Positions 5,828 through 13,082 of a DNA stretch of 16,826 bases are shown here, piece after piece (positions within the stretch are counted from its first letter, which is position 1; each line of letters starts with the position of its first letter). Source of the stretch: Nitrospirota bacterium (GTDB taxonomy: Bacteria > Nitrospirota > Nitrospiria > Nitrospirales > UBA8639); NCBI GenBank assembly GCA_029865515.1, contig JAOUGQ010000035.1, positions 1-16,826 on the forward strand, given 5' to 3'. Both the position numbers and the translations under genes were made by a program. The notes under the pieces are model-generated. The model saw nothing but the letters and a program-made list of their open reading frames with translations. It was not told the origin of the DNA and did no database searches.

Positions 5828-7573
5828 ATGAAACACGATACTCCCCCACCCACTCCTACCTTGAAGGGCTTCTCACCAGGCTTCGCGTCTCTCGGCCTTG
5901 AAGCCGCCCTGCTGACTACGCTTGAGACATTAGGATACGAGGAGCCCACGCCAATCCAACGGGAGGCAATTCCACCCCTTTTGGCAGGTCGTGACCTCCT
6001 GGGTCGGGCCGCGACCGGAACAGGCAAGACCGCCGCGTTCACGCTGCCGCTTCTCCAGCGCCTGGCTCATTCGGCACGTCAGCCACATCCATCCGCCCTC
6101 ATTCTCGTGCCGACACGCGAGTTGGCGATACAGGTAACCGAGGCTGTCCAGCGCTATGGCAAAGAGCAACGGATCACCATACTCGCAGTCTATGGTGGAG
6201 CGGCGATTCGACCGCAGCTTATGGCGTTGAAACGCGGCGTTGATGTCGTGGTGGCGACGCCGGGACGCGCGCTGGATCATATCCGCCGCAAAACCCTTCA
6301 TCTCAAGGACTTGCAGATCGTGGTGCTGGACGAAGCGGATGAGATGCTCAATATGGGGTTTGCCGAGGATTTAGATGCCATTTTGCAACAAACTCCCAAA
6401 ACGAGACAGACCGCACTCTTTTCCGCAACCATGCCCCCCCGCATTGCGTCCATCGCCCGCCAGCATTTACATGACCCTGTCGAAATTCAAATTATCAAAG
6501 AACCGGTCAAGGCCGGAGTGGCTCCTCGCGTGCACCAGACGGGATACCTCGTTGCCAGGCCACACAAAGTGGCGGCCCTGGCCCGTATCCTGGATATGGT
6601 CGGCCCGAAGTCGGCCCTCGTGTTCTGCCGGACTCGTCTGGAAGTTGATGAGTTGACCTCCATGCTTAACAGCCGCGGGTACCGGGGTGAGGGTCTTCAC
6701 GGCGGCATGAACCAGGCCCAACGGGATCGCGTGATGCAGTCGTTCCGCTCCGGAAAGACCGAACTTCTGGTCGCGACCGACGTGGCCGCACGTGGCCTGG
6801 ATATCCCCCATGTCTCTCATGTGGTGAATTACGATGTTCCCTCGTCTCCCGAAGCCTACGTCCATCGTATCGGACGGACCGGACGCGCCGGACGCACCGG
6901 TGAAGCGATCACCCTGGTCGAACCGCGCGAGCGCTGGCTGCTCCAAAATGTGGAGCGTCTCACAAAATCCAAAATCGAGATGGCCGCACTTCCGACCGTG
7001 GCTGATCTCCAAACCAAACGACTGGAGCGGATTGGCGTCTCCATACAGGAAATCCTTACGGCCAACAAGTTTGCGCCTTTCCGGGCCGTGGTGAACACTC
7101 TCACCGAAAAGTTTGATTCAGCGGATGTGGCCGCCGCAGCGATCCAATTGGCCTATGGATCGAAAGGCGGCGAGCGAACAGAAGAAGAGATTCCTGTTTT
7201 ACGGGACCGTGCCCAGGACACACCACAGATGTCCCGTCGCCCCAGAATGGAACCACTGGATCTCCCACGCGGGACAAGGCCAAGGGGGAGTGAGGGCAGA
7301 CCGGTCGGCAAACGAGACCGCCCGGGGCGTTCCCCAGCCACAGCCACCTTGCATTTTGGCGCCGGGCGGGCTGCGGGCATCCGCCCTGGAGATCTTGTCG
7401 GCGCCATTGCGAACGAGGCAGGGCTGCCGTCAAACATGATCGGCCCCATCAAAATTTCGGATCAATTTTCGCTGGTGAAGGTGCCGGAAGAGATGGCCCA
7501 GGGAGTCATGAAGGCACTCGGCCGGACCAGGATTAAGGGACAGAAAGTCGCCGTCCGCCTCTATCGGGAATAG
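5828..7573 (+). CDS. deaD: DEAD-box ATP-dependent RNA helicase with C-terminal DbpA RNA-binding domain
   Basis: This ATP-driven RNA helicase would remodel rRNA and mRNA (ribosome assembly, cold-shock and decay roles in the DeaD/CsdA family). From ATG 5828 it has 581 residues. The frame is open to TTG 5744, but the upstream residues have no family counterpart, so the ATG is preferred; its ribosome-binding site is weak (AGAAAGG, rather far). The Q motif is at about 15-46, motif I ATGTGKT at 62-68, PTRELA at 95-100, TPGR at 144-147, DEAD at 168-171, SAT at 199-201, VFCRTR at 265-270, ATDVAARGLD at 316-325 and HRIGRTGR at 346-353. A basic linker (about 450-505) leads to a C-terminal domain (506-581, LHFGAGRAAGIRPGDLVGAI) of the DbpA RNA-binding type. 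All catalytic motifs are intact. The sirtuin gene follows after 62 bp. Confidence 0.95.
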   Translation: MKHDTPPPTPTLKGFSPGFASLGLEAALLTTLETLGYEEPTPIQREAIPPLLAGRDLLGRAATGTGKTAAFTLPLLQRLAHSARQPHPSALILVPTRELAIQVTEAVQRYGKEQRITILAVYGGAAIRPQLMALKRGVDVVVATPGRALDHIRRKTLHLKDLQIVVLDEADEMLNMGFAEDLDAILQQTPKTRQTALFSATMPPRIASIARQHLHDPVEIQIIKEPVKAGVAPRVHQTGYLVARPHKVAALARILDMVGPKSALVFCRTRLEVDELTSMLNSRGYRGEGLHGGMNQAQRDRVMQSFRSGKTELLVATDVAARGLDIPHVSHVVNYDVPSSPEAYVHRIGRTGRAGRTGEAITLVEPRERWLLQNVERLTKSKIEMAALPTVADLQTKRLERIGVSIQEILTANKFAPFRAVVNTLTEKFDSADVAAAAIQLAYGSKGGERTEEEIPVLRDRAQDTPQMSRRPRMEPLDLPRGTRPRGSEGRPVGKRDRPGRSPATATLHFGAGRAAGIRPGDLVGAIANEAGLPSNMIGPIKISDQFSLVKVPEEMAQGVMKALGRTRIKGQKVAVRLYRE

Positions 7574-7635
7574 AACCAGTCACAACACCGGCAGGGATAA
7601 CATCTTCATTTAGCACCTCCAATTTCTCGCATGGC

Positions 7636-8361
7636 ATGCCACACGGACTGACGATTCTTGATGTGCGAGACCGGCTTGCCCAAGCCCGGTCAGTAACGGT
7701 GCTCACCGGCGCGGGAATTTCGGCGGATAGCGGCGTGCCGACGTTTCGCGGGGCCGATGGTCTGTGGAAGAATTACCGGCCCGAAGAACTGGCTTCCCCC
7801 GATGCCTTTGCCCGGGATCCGAAACTCGTCTGGGAATGGTACAACTGGCGGCGTGAACTGGTCGCGACCAAACAGCCCAACGCCGGGCACGAAGCCCTGG
7901 TCAAACTTGAACAACGAATTGAACGTTTTTGGCTCATCACACAGAACGTCGATGGCCTTCATGCTCTGGCCGGTTCCGAGCGCCTTTCAGAAATCCATGG
8001 CAACATCTGGAAAGTACGCTGTACACAATGCAGCCGGGTTTCGCCAAACCGCGACCTGCCCCTGGTCTACCCACCACTCTGCGCTCATTGTTCGGGCTTG
8101 TTGCGCCCTCATATTGTGTGGTTCGGAGAGTCATTGGACCCGGAGGACTTGGACCGCAGTTATCACGCCTTGCGAGGTTGCGAGATCCTGCTCATTATTG
8201 GCACATCAGGCATAGTCTATCCGGCGGCTTCCTTCGCCCCGATTGCTAAAGACGGAGGCGCGCTGGTCGTCGAACTGAATTTGGAACCGACCCCCAACTC
8301 CTCTGTCGTGGACGTGTCGTTTCAAGGCCGTGCCAAAGACCTGGTGCCGCTACTGCTATAA
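7636..8361 (+). CDS. cobB: NAD-dependent protein deacylase, sirtuin family (CobB-like)
   Basis: This enzyme removes acyl groups from protein lysines using NAD+, giving nicotinamide and O-acyl-ADP-ribose. Its 241 residues carry TGAGISADSGVPTFRG (24-39) for NAD binding, TQNVDGLH (102-109), the catalytic His121 in EIHGN, and a zinc site at Cys129/132 and Cys149/152. YNWR (Tyr69, Arg72) matches the Y-x-x-R motif of class III (SIRT5/CobB) sirtuins that prefer succinyl or malonyl lysine, so desuccinylase activity is likely (inference). ATG 7636 is used because ATG 7631 runs into a stop; the ribosome-binding site is poor. The gene may be co-transcribed with the helicase; a short hairpin separates it from the sulfur cluster. 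Confidence 0.95.
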   Translation: MPHGLTILDVRDRLAQARSVTVLTGAGISADSGVPTFRGADGLWKNYRPEELASPDAFARDPKLVWEWYNWRRELVATKQPNAGHEALVKLEQRIERFWLITQNVDGLHALAGSERLSEIHGNIWKVRCTQCSRVSPNRDLPLVYPPLCAHCSGLLRPHIVWFGESLDPEDLDRSYHALRGCEILLIIGTSGIVYPAASFAPIAKDGGALVVELNLEPTPNSSVVDVSFQGRAKDLVPLLL

Positions 8362-8382
8362 ACCACCTAAACGCACTCTTTC

Positions 8383-8417
8383 TTGACTCCCTTCGTAAGG
8401 GTTTGTTACGTTTTTTT
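8383..8417 (+). promoter_or_regulatory. Candidate terminator/promoter between the sirtuin gene and the sulfur-carrier cluster
   Basis: CCCTT-CGT-AAGGG (8389-8401) forms a small stem, and a run of seven T follows nine bases later (8411-8417). This is a weak intrinsic-terminator pattern for the sirtuin gene. TTGACT (8383-8388) and TACGTT (8407-8412), 18 bp apart, form a modest sigma70-like pair that could start the cluster mRNA. Both readings are tentative, and the two signals overlap. Confidence 0.3.
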
Positions 8418-8454
8418 GTTTAGGGATTCTCGGTACTTACGTTTGGAGCAAGGC

Positions 8455-8655
8455 ATGCAACTGACGATCAATGGTAAACCTGAAACCCTGGAGGTTTCGA
8501 CTGTGTTGGACGTCTTAAAGTCAAAAGATATCGACCCGCAACTCGTCGCCGTGGAGCTGAACACTCAGATGGTGGATCAGGAACACTTGGGAACCACTTC
8601 CGTCAAGGATGGCGATAAACTGGAATTTTTGTTTTTCATGGGCGGTGGCGCGTGA
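8455..8655 (+). CDS. thiS: ThiS/MoaD-family sulfur carrier protein 1, C-terminus GGGA
   Basis: This ubiquitin-fold sulfur carrier has 66 residues: MQLTINGKPETLEVSTVLDV, then PQLVAVELNTQMV, and KDGDKLEFLFFMGGGA. In this family the C-terminal Gly is adenylated by an E1-like enzyme and converted to a thiocarboxylate that donates sulfur. Here one Ala follows the glycines, so trimming would be needed before activation; the JAMM protease at 13083 is the obvious candidate. An in-frame ATG at 8383 is open, but ATG 8455 with GGAG just upstream gives the normal family length. No thiazole synthase (thiG) lies nearby, and the next gene is a cysteine synthase that overlaps by GTGA, so a cysteine role (CysO-like) is at least as likely as a thiamine role. 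The symbol reflects the fold only. Confidence 0.85.
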   Translation: MQLTINGKPETLEVSTVLDVLKSKDIDPQLVAVELNTQMVDQEHLGTTSVKDGDKLEFLFFMGGGA

Positions 8656-9581
8656 GTGCCCCATTTCTGCCGTGTATTACTGAAGGCATCGGCCATACTC
8701 CGCTCGTCCGCTTGAACCGTCTTTCCCCTCCTGGCAGGGCCACGATTTATGGAAAGGCCGAGTTTTACAATCCCGGAGGCAGCGTCAAAGACCGCATCTG
8801 CCTGAATATGATCGATGAGGCAGAGAAGCAGGGACTCCTCAAACCCGGAGGCACGATTGTCGAACCGACCAGTGGTAATACCGGCATCGGGTTGGCCCTG
8901 GTTTCTGCCGTTCGGGGGTATAAACTGATTCTTGTCATGCCGGAAGGTATGAGCTTGGAGCGGGCCAGCCTGCTCTCTTCGTATGGCGCGCAGTTGGTCT
9001 TGACCCCTGCTCGAGAAGGGATGCGCGGATCCATTAAAGAAGCGGAAAGTATCTTGAGTCAAAATCCCGAATACTTTATGCCGAACCAATTTTCTAACCC
9101 GGCTAATCCCGCGATGCACCGCAAGACGACGGCCTTGGAGATTTGGGAAGCCTTGGCAGGGAAGGTCGATGCCTTTGTCGCCGCCGTAGGCACGGGCGGA
9201 ACGATTACCGGTTGCGGAGCAGTGTTCAAAGAAAAAAATCCATCGGTCAAGGTGATTGCGGTAGAACCGGCCAGCTCTCCCGTGTTGTCGGGTGGCGAAC
9301 CCGGACCACACAAGATTCAGGGCATCGGTGCGGGCTTCGTCCCCAAGGTGCTCAATCGATCCCTTCTCGACCAGATTATGACTGTGACGGATGAAGAGGC
9401 CTATCAAACCACGAAGCAACTTGCCAGAAAAGAAGGTCTCCTGGTAGGCATTTCTGCAGGGGCCAATGTGTTTGCCGCTCAAAAGGTCGCTGAATCCTTG
9501 GGACCGGACAAGAATGTGGTCACGATTCTATGCGATACGGGCGAACGGTATCTCAGCATTGAGAAATATTTTAATATCTAG
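8652..9581 (+). CDS. cysM: PLP-dependent cysteine synthase (CysK/CysM family)
   Basis: This beta-replacement enzyme makes cysteine from an activated serine (O-acetyl- or O-phosphoserine) and a sulfur donor, either sulfide or a carrier thiocarboxylate. Its 309 residues have the PLP lysine Lys46 in NPGGSVKDR, the substrate loop TSGNTG (73-78), and the phosphate-binding GTGGT (180-184). The start is GTG 8652, inside the stop codon of carrier 1 (GTGA), so the two are translationally coupled. That coupling parallels the cysO-cysM pair of Mycobacterium tuberculosis and supports the carrier as its sulfur source (inference). Without structural comparison I cannot say whether it is CysK-like or a CysO-dependent CysM; the length and motifs fit both. 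Confidence 0.93.
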   Translation: MSAPFLPCITEGIGHTPLVRLNRLSPPGRATIYGKAEFYNPGGSVKDRICLNMIDEAEKQGLLKPGGTIVEPTSGNTGIGLALVSAVRGYKLILVMPEGMSLERASLLSSYGAQLVLTPAREGMRGSIKEAESILSQNPEYFMPNQFSNPANPAMHRKTTALEIWEALAGKVDAFVAAVGTGGTITGCGAVFKEKNPSVKVIAVEPASSPVLSGGEPGPHKIQGIGAGFVPKVLNRSLLDQIMTVTDEEAYQTTKQLARKEGLLVGISAGANVFAAQKVAESLGPDKNVVTILCDTGERYLSIEKYFNI

Positions 9582-9648
9582 AACAATTCCCGAACTCCAT
9601 CACAAGAGAGAGCAATCCGGGTAGGAACTTCTTAAGGTTATAGACCCC

Positions 9649-10479
9649 ATGAGCTTCACTGAAGAACAAATCACTCGATATAGCCGTCACATTTTACTGC
9701 CGGAAGTGGGCGGCAAAGGGCAGAAAAAGCTGTCACAGGCGAAGGTGTTTATCGTGGGCGCCGGAGGCTTAGGATGCCCGGTGGCCTATTATCTGGCTGC
9801 CGCCGGCATTGGCACCATTGGATTGATCGACAGCGATGTGGTTGATCTCTCCAACCTTCAACGGCAAATTCTTCATCACACGCCTGATGTGGGACGATCG
9901 AAAGTTCTTTCAGCCAAGGAAAAAATCCAGGCGTTAAATCCGGATGTTCAGGTCAACACGCATGAGGGACGGTTCACCTCCCTCAATGCTCGAGACCTGA
10001 TTCGCCACTATGACGTGGTGATTGATGGAGTCGACAATTTCCCGGCAAAGTTTTTAATCAATGACGCCTGTTATCTGGAAGGAAAGCCCCTCGTTCATGG
10101 AGGCATTCTCCGGTTTGAAGGACGCGCCTTCACCATTATTCCCAACAAGTCCGCCTGCTATCGTTGTATTTTCAAACAGCCCCCGCCGGCAGGAGTCGTT
10201 CCCACCTGTCAGGAGGCCGGGATTATTGGAGTCGTTGCCGGAATTATTGGCACCATCCAGGCCACGGAAGCCATTAAATTGATCCTCAACATCGGAACCC
10301 CACTGACGGACCGCATCTTGGATTTTGACGCGCGAACGACGGCGTTTCGAGAAATTCGCGTCAAACGGAATCCGACTTGTGCCCTCTGCGGTCCTGATCC
10401 CTCGTTGACGGAACTCATCGACTATGAACAAGAGGCGTGTCAACTTCAACCATCTGGTACCATGCTAACCAACGGATAA
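9649..10479 (+). CDS. moeB: MoeB/ThiF-family E1-like adenylyltransferase 1
   Basis: This protein adenylates the C-terminal glycine of a ubiquitin-like sulfur carrier. It has 276 residues: RYSRHILLPEVG at the N-terminus, ATP loop GAGGLG (37-42), DSDVVDLSNLQRQILH (61-76), IDGVDNF (125-131), and a zinc site at Cys170/173 and Cys244/247. Cys187 in PTCQEAG corresponds to the conserved Cys of E. coli MoeB. There is no C-terminal rhodanese domain, unlike MoeZ, so sulfur must come from another protein or from sulfide. GLGC replaces the usual GLGS. The gene lies 67 bp past cysM and is closely related to the second copy at 12278. It is likely to serve carrier 1 (position), but cross-use is possible. 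Confidence 0.92.
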   Translation: MSFTEEQITRYSRHILLPEVGGKGQKKLSQAKVFIVGAGGLGCPVAYYLAAAGIGTIGLIDSDVVDLSNLQRQILHHTPDVGRSKVLSAKEKIQALNPDVQVNTHEGRFTSLNARDLIRHYDVVIDGVDNFPAKFLINDACYLEGKPLVHGGILRFEGRAFTIIPNKSACYRCIFKQPPPAGVVPTCQEAGIIGVVAGIIGTIQATEAIKLILNIGTPLTDRILDFDARTTAFREIRVKRNPTCALCGPDPSLTELIDYEQEACQLQPSGTMLTNG

Positions 10480-10510
10480 ACCCCGCCGTTTCTTAGGGGA
10501 GGATGACGCT

Positions 10511-11752
10511 ATGATAAAAAAAATGCAGTCTCTGGTGTGTCGGGAATGCGGGAAAGAATATCCCACACAGGATATTCATGTATGCGAATTATGCTTCGGC
10601 CCGCTGGAAGTCAAATACGATTACGCGGCCATTAAACAGGTTATGACGCGTGAAAAGATTGCATCCGGCCCCCACAGCCTCTGGCGGTATGTGGACCTGC
10701 TCCCGGTGGAAGGCACGAATTTCATCGGCCTTCATGCGGGATTTACCCCGCTAGTCCATGCCAAAAATCTTGGGGCCTTCCTCGGACTCGACAACCTGTA
10801 TATTAAAAATGATTGCGTCAATCACCCCACGTTGTCTTTTAAGGATCGGGTGGTAGCCATCGCCTTAACGCGCGCACGGGAACTCGGCTTTGAAACAGTG
10901 GCCTGTGCCTCAACCGGCAATCTGGCCAACTCCGTGTCCGCTCATGCAGCCTCCGCCGGCATGAAGTGCTATGTCTTCATCCCCGGTGACCTGGAAGCGG
11001 CGAAAGTGCTGGGCAACCTGATTTATCGCCCCAATGTCGTTGAGATTGAGGGGAACTATGATGATGTGAACCGACTCTGCAGCGAGATTGCCGGGGAACG
11101 CCACTGGGCATTCGTGAATATCAACATACGCCCCTACTATGCGGAAGGCTCGAAAACCCTGGCATTTGAAACCGTCGAGCAATTAGGCTGGCGAGCTCCT
11201 GATCAGGTCGTGGTGCCCATGGCCTCCGGATCGTTGCTTACGAAAATATGGAAGGGCCTCAAAGAATTTGAGAAACTGGGCCTTGTGGATGCCGTGAACA
11301 CGAAAGTGAACGGGGCGCAAGCGGAAGGCTGTTCTCCCATTGCGACCGCATTCCGGGAGGGCCGGGATTTCTTTAAACCGGTCAAACCCCACACCATTGC
11401 CAAATCTCTGGCCATTGGGAATCCGGCTGACGGGTATTACGCTTTAAAAACCGCTGCGGAGAGTCAAGGCGCGATGGACGCGGTGACGGATGATGAAATC
11501 GTGGAAAGCATTAAACTCCTGGCTCAAACGGAGGGTATCTTTGCGGAAACCGCCGGCGGTGTCACCATCGGCGTTCTGCGCAAACTGGTCAAACAAGGGC
11601 GCATTCATAAAAACGATGTGACCGTGGCCTACATTACCGGCAACGGACTGAAAACCCAGGAAGCCGTGGTTGGTTCGGTTGGACGGCCATTTCGTATTCA
11701 ACCCAGTCTCAGTCACTTTATTAAGACTTTTGCTATAGAGGAGTCGGCATGA
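10511..11752 (+). CDS. thrC: Threonine-synthase-like PLP enzyme with N-terminal zinc ribbon
   Basis: The family converts O-phosphohomoserine to threonine. This 413-residue member has a zinc ribbon (Cys10, Cys13, Cys25, Cys28) ahead of the fold-type II PLP domain. The PLP lysine Lys111 lies in HPTLSFKDR, the substrate/PLP loop is CASTGNLANS (about 132-141), and there is a Gly-rich MASGSLL segment. The start at ATG 10511 follows AGGGGAGG; an ATG seven bases earlier stops at once. The last codons overlap carrier 2 (ATGA). Its position in the middle of a sulfur-carrier operon suggests a second possibility: phosphate displacement from O-phosphohomoserine by carrier-bound sulfur to make homocysteine. 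That is inference, and ordinary threonine synthase remains the default. Confidence 0.92.
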   Translation: MIKKMQSLVCRECGKEYPTQDIHVCELCFGPLEVKYDYAAIKQVMTREKIASGPHSLWRYVDLLPVEGTNFIGLHAGFTPLVHAKNLGAFLGLDNLYIKNDCVNHPTLSFKDRVVAIALTRARELGFETVACASTGNLANSVSAHAASAGMKCYVFIPGDLEAAKVLGNLIYRPNVVEIEGNYDDVNRLCSEIAGERHWAFVNINIRPYYAEGSKTLAFETVEQLGWRAPDQVVVPMASGSLLTKIWKGLKEFEKLGLVDAVNTKVNGAQAEGCSPIATAFREGRDFFKPVKPHTIAKSLAIGNPADGYYALKTAAESQGAMDAVTDDEIVESIKLLAQTEGIFAETAGGVTIGVLRKLVKQGRIHKNDVTVAYITGNGLKTQEAVVGSVGRPFRIQPSLSHFIKTFAIEESA

Positions 11753-12024
11753 TTAAGGTACGAATTCCCACTCCCTTGCGCCCCATGACAGGGGGAAAAA
11801 GCGAGGTGGAAATGGCCGGGAGCACGGTGTCGGAAATTATTGAAAATCTGGGATCGGCTCATCCCGGCATTAAGGAACGATTATATGATGAGCAGGGAGA
11901 GGTTCGGCGATTTATCAATATCTATGTCAATGAAGAAGACATCCGTTTTTTGACCGGGAAAGACACCCCACTCAAAGACGGGGATGAAGTCTCCATCATC
12001 CCTGCGATCGCAGGAGGTTCATAA
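11749..12024 (+). CDS. MoaD/CysO-family sulfur carrier protein 2, C-terminus GGS
   Basis: This second ubiquitin-fold carrier has 91 residues: MIKVRIPTPLRPMTGGKSEV at the N-terminus, then RRFINIYVNEEDIRFLTG and DGDEVSIIPAIAGGS. The RRFINIYVN / EDIRF block and the PAIAGG tail are very like M. tuberculosis CysO, which as I recall ends exactly at GG. Here a Ser follows, so proteolytic trimming should precede adenylation. It overlaps the thrC-like gene (ATGA) and the NIL gene (TAATG), so all three are translationally coupled. It is likely activated by one of the two MoeB-type enzymes and unloaded by the thrC-like or CysM enzyme. Confidence 0.92.
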   Translation: MIKVRIPTPLRPMTGGKSEVEMAGSTVSEIIENLGSAHPGIKERLYDEQGEVRRFINIYVNEEDIRFLTGKDTPLKDGDEVSIIPAIAGGS

Positions 12025-12263
12025 TGGCTAAATTACGCTTTCACATTCGATACCCCGAAGAAAAAATTCCCTCTCCGATTTTGTATGAAATCGGGAAGGA
12101 ATATAAGGTCGTACCCAGCATCCGGCGTGCCGATGTGCGTGAGACCACTGGGTGGATGGATGTGGAATTTAGCGGAGAAGCCGACGAAATTGACCGGGCC
12201 ATTGCGGGCCTTCGTAAAAAAGGCTGCATCGTCGATCCGATTGAACTCAATGTCGTCGAATAA
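12024..12263 (+). CDS. NIL-domain protein
   Basis: This small protein of 79 residues (KLRFHIRYPEEKIPSPILYE, then RRADVRETTGWMDVEFSGEA and IDRAIAGLRKKGCIVDPIE) has the beta-alpha-beta-beta-alpha pattern of the NIL domain (PF09383). That domain is also found at the end of methionine ABC transporter ATPases (MetN) and in the ferredoxin-fused proteins of the methanogen homocysteine pathway. A single Cys sits near the C-terminus (KKGCIVD). There is no ferredoxin domain here. In MetN the domain binds methionine, so a sensor or assembly role in sulfur amino acid synthesis is plausible (inference). Its start shares one base with the carrier 2 stop. Confidence 0.88.
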   Translation: MAKLRFHIRYPEEKIPSPILYEIGKEYKVVPSIRRADVRETTGWMDVEFSGEADEIDRAIAGLRKKGCIVDPIELNVVE

Positions 12264-12277
12264 GGAAGTGGTCTTGC

Positions 12278-13078
12278 ATGGAATTCACTGAATCTCAAAT
12301 CCAGCGTTACAGCCGACAGATCATTCTGTCAGAGGTGGGCGGCAAGGGACAGAAAAAATTGCAGGATGCCAAAGTCCTGGTGATTGGAGCCGGAGGGCTT
12401 GGCTCCCCGGCCGCCTTGTATCTGGCTGCAGCCGGAATCGGCACCTTGGGCCTGACCGACGGCGATGTGGTGGATTTATCGAATTTACAGCGGCAAATCC
12501 TGCACACGACTGACCGTATCGGTGTGCCAAAAGTTGAATCGGGGGGGCAGTTATTATCGGCGTTAAATCCTGATATCACCCTCAAGCTCTATCCGGAACA
12601 CGTGAGCGTCTCAAATATCCTTTCCTTAATTGAAGGGTACGACATCATTCTGGACGGATCAGACAATTTCTCCACACGATTTCTCGTCAATGATGCCTGT
12701 TTTTTTGCCAAAAAGACGTTAATTTCAGGAAGCATCTTCCGGTTTGAAGGACAATTGGCCACCATCAAACCCCATGATGGGTTTCCCTGTTATCGATGTT
12801 TATACCCTGAACCCCCGCCTGCCGGCCTTGTGCCAAATTGTCAGGAAGCGGGAGTTCTGGGAGTCCTGGCCGGGACGATTGGCGTCTTGCAAGCCAATGA
12901 AACCATCAAAGAAATCCTCGGACTCGGTGAAACACTGGCGAAACATCTGCTGCTCTATGATGCCCTCGATATGACCTTCCGCAAGGTCGGTCGCCCCAAA
13001 GCCCCGGACTGCCCCCTTTGCGGGCCCCATCCCACCATCACCGAACTGGTGGCGGCTGAGGTATCCTGTAGTCTTTAG
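12278..13078 (+). CDS. moeB: MoeB/ThiF-family E1-like adenylyltransferase 2
   Basis: This is the second carrier-activating enzyme, with 266 residues. It shows GAGGLGS (37-43), DGDVVDLSNLQRQILH (61-76), LDGSDNF (125-131), zinc ligands Cys171/174 and Cys245/248, and Cys188 in PNCQEAG. Its N-terminus is nearly the same as that of copy 1 (EVGGKGQKKL at 19-28 in both), so the two look like an old duplication inside the cluster. It keeps the canonical GLGS and lacks a rhodanese domain. GGAAG precedes the ATG. It lies 14 bp past the NIL gene and 4 bp before the JAMM gene. By position it should serve carrier 2. Confidence 0.92.
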   Translation: MEFTESQIQRYSRQIILSEVGGKGQKKLQDAKVLVIGAGGLGSPAALYLAAAGIGTLGLTDGDVVDLSNLQRQILHTTDRIGVPKVESGGQLLSALNPDITLKLYPEHVSVSNILSLIEGYDIILDGSDNFSTRFLVNDACFFAKKTLISGSIFRFEGQLATIKPHDGFPCYRCLYPEPPPAGLVPNCQEAGVLGVLAGTIGVLQANETIKEILGLGETLAKHLLLYDALDMTFRKVGRPKAPDCPLCGPHPTITELVAAEVSCSL

Positions 13079-13082
13079 CCGC

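Noticed and set aside
8362..8454. Possible riboswitch (thiamine or SAM type) ahead of the carrier/cysteine synthase cluster
   Set aside because: Only about 90 bp are available and no TPP or SAM box core sequence is visible; only a small stem and a T run can be supported.
8577..9482. Long minus-strand open frame (about 300 codons) opposite the cysteine synthase gene
   Set aside because: The plus strand encodes a complete CysK/CysM protein with all motifs; the antisense translation has no recognisable fold or ribosome-binding site and arises from codon bias.
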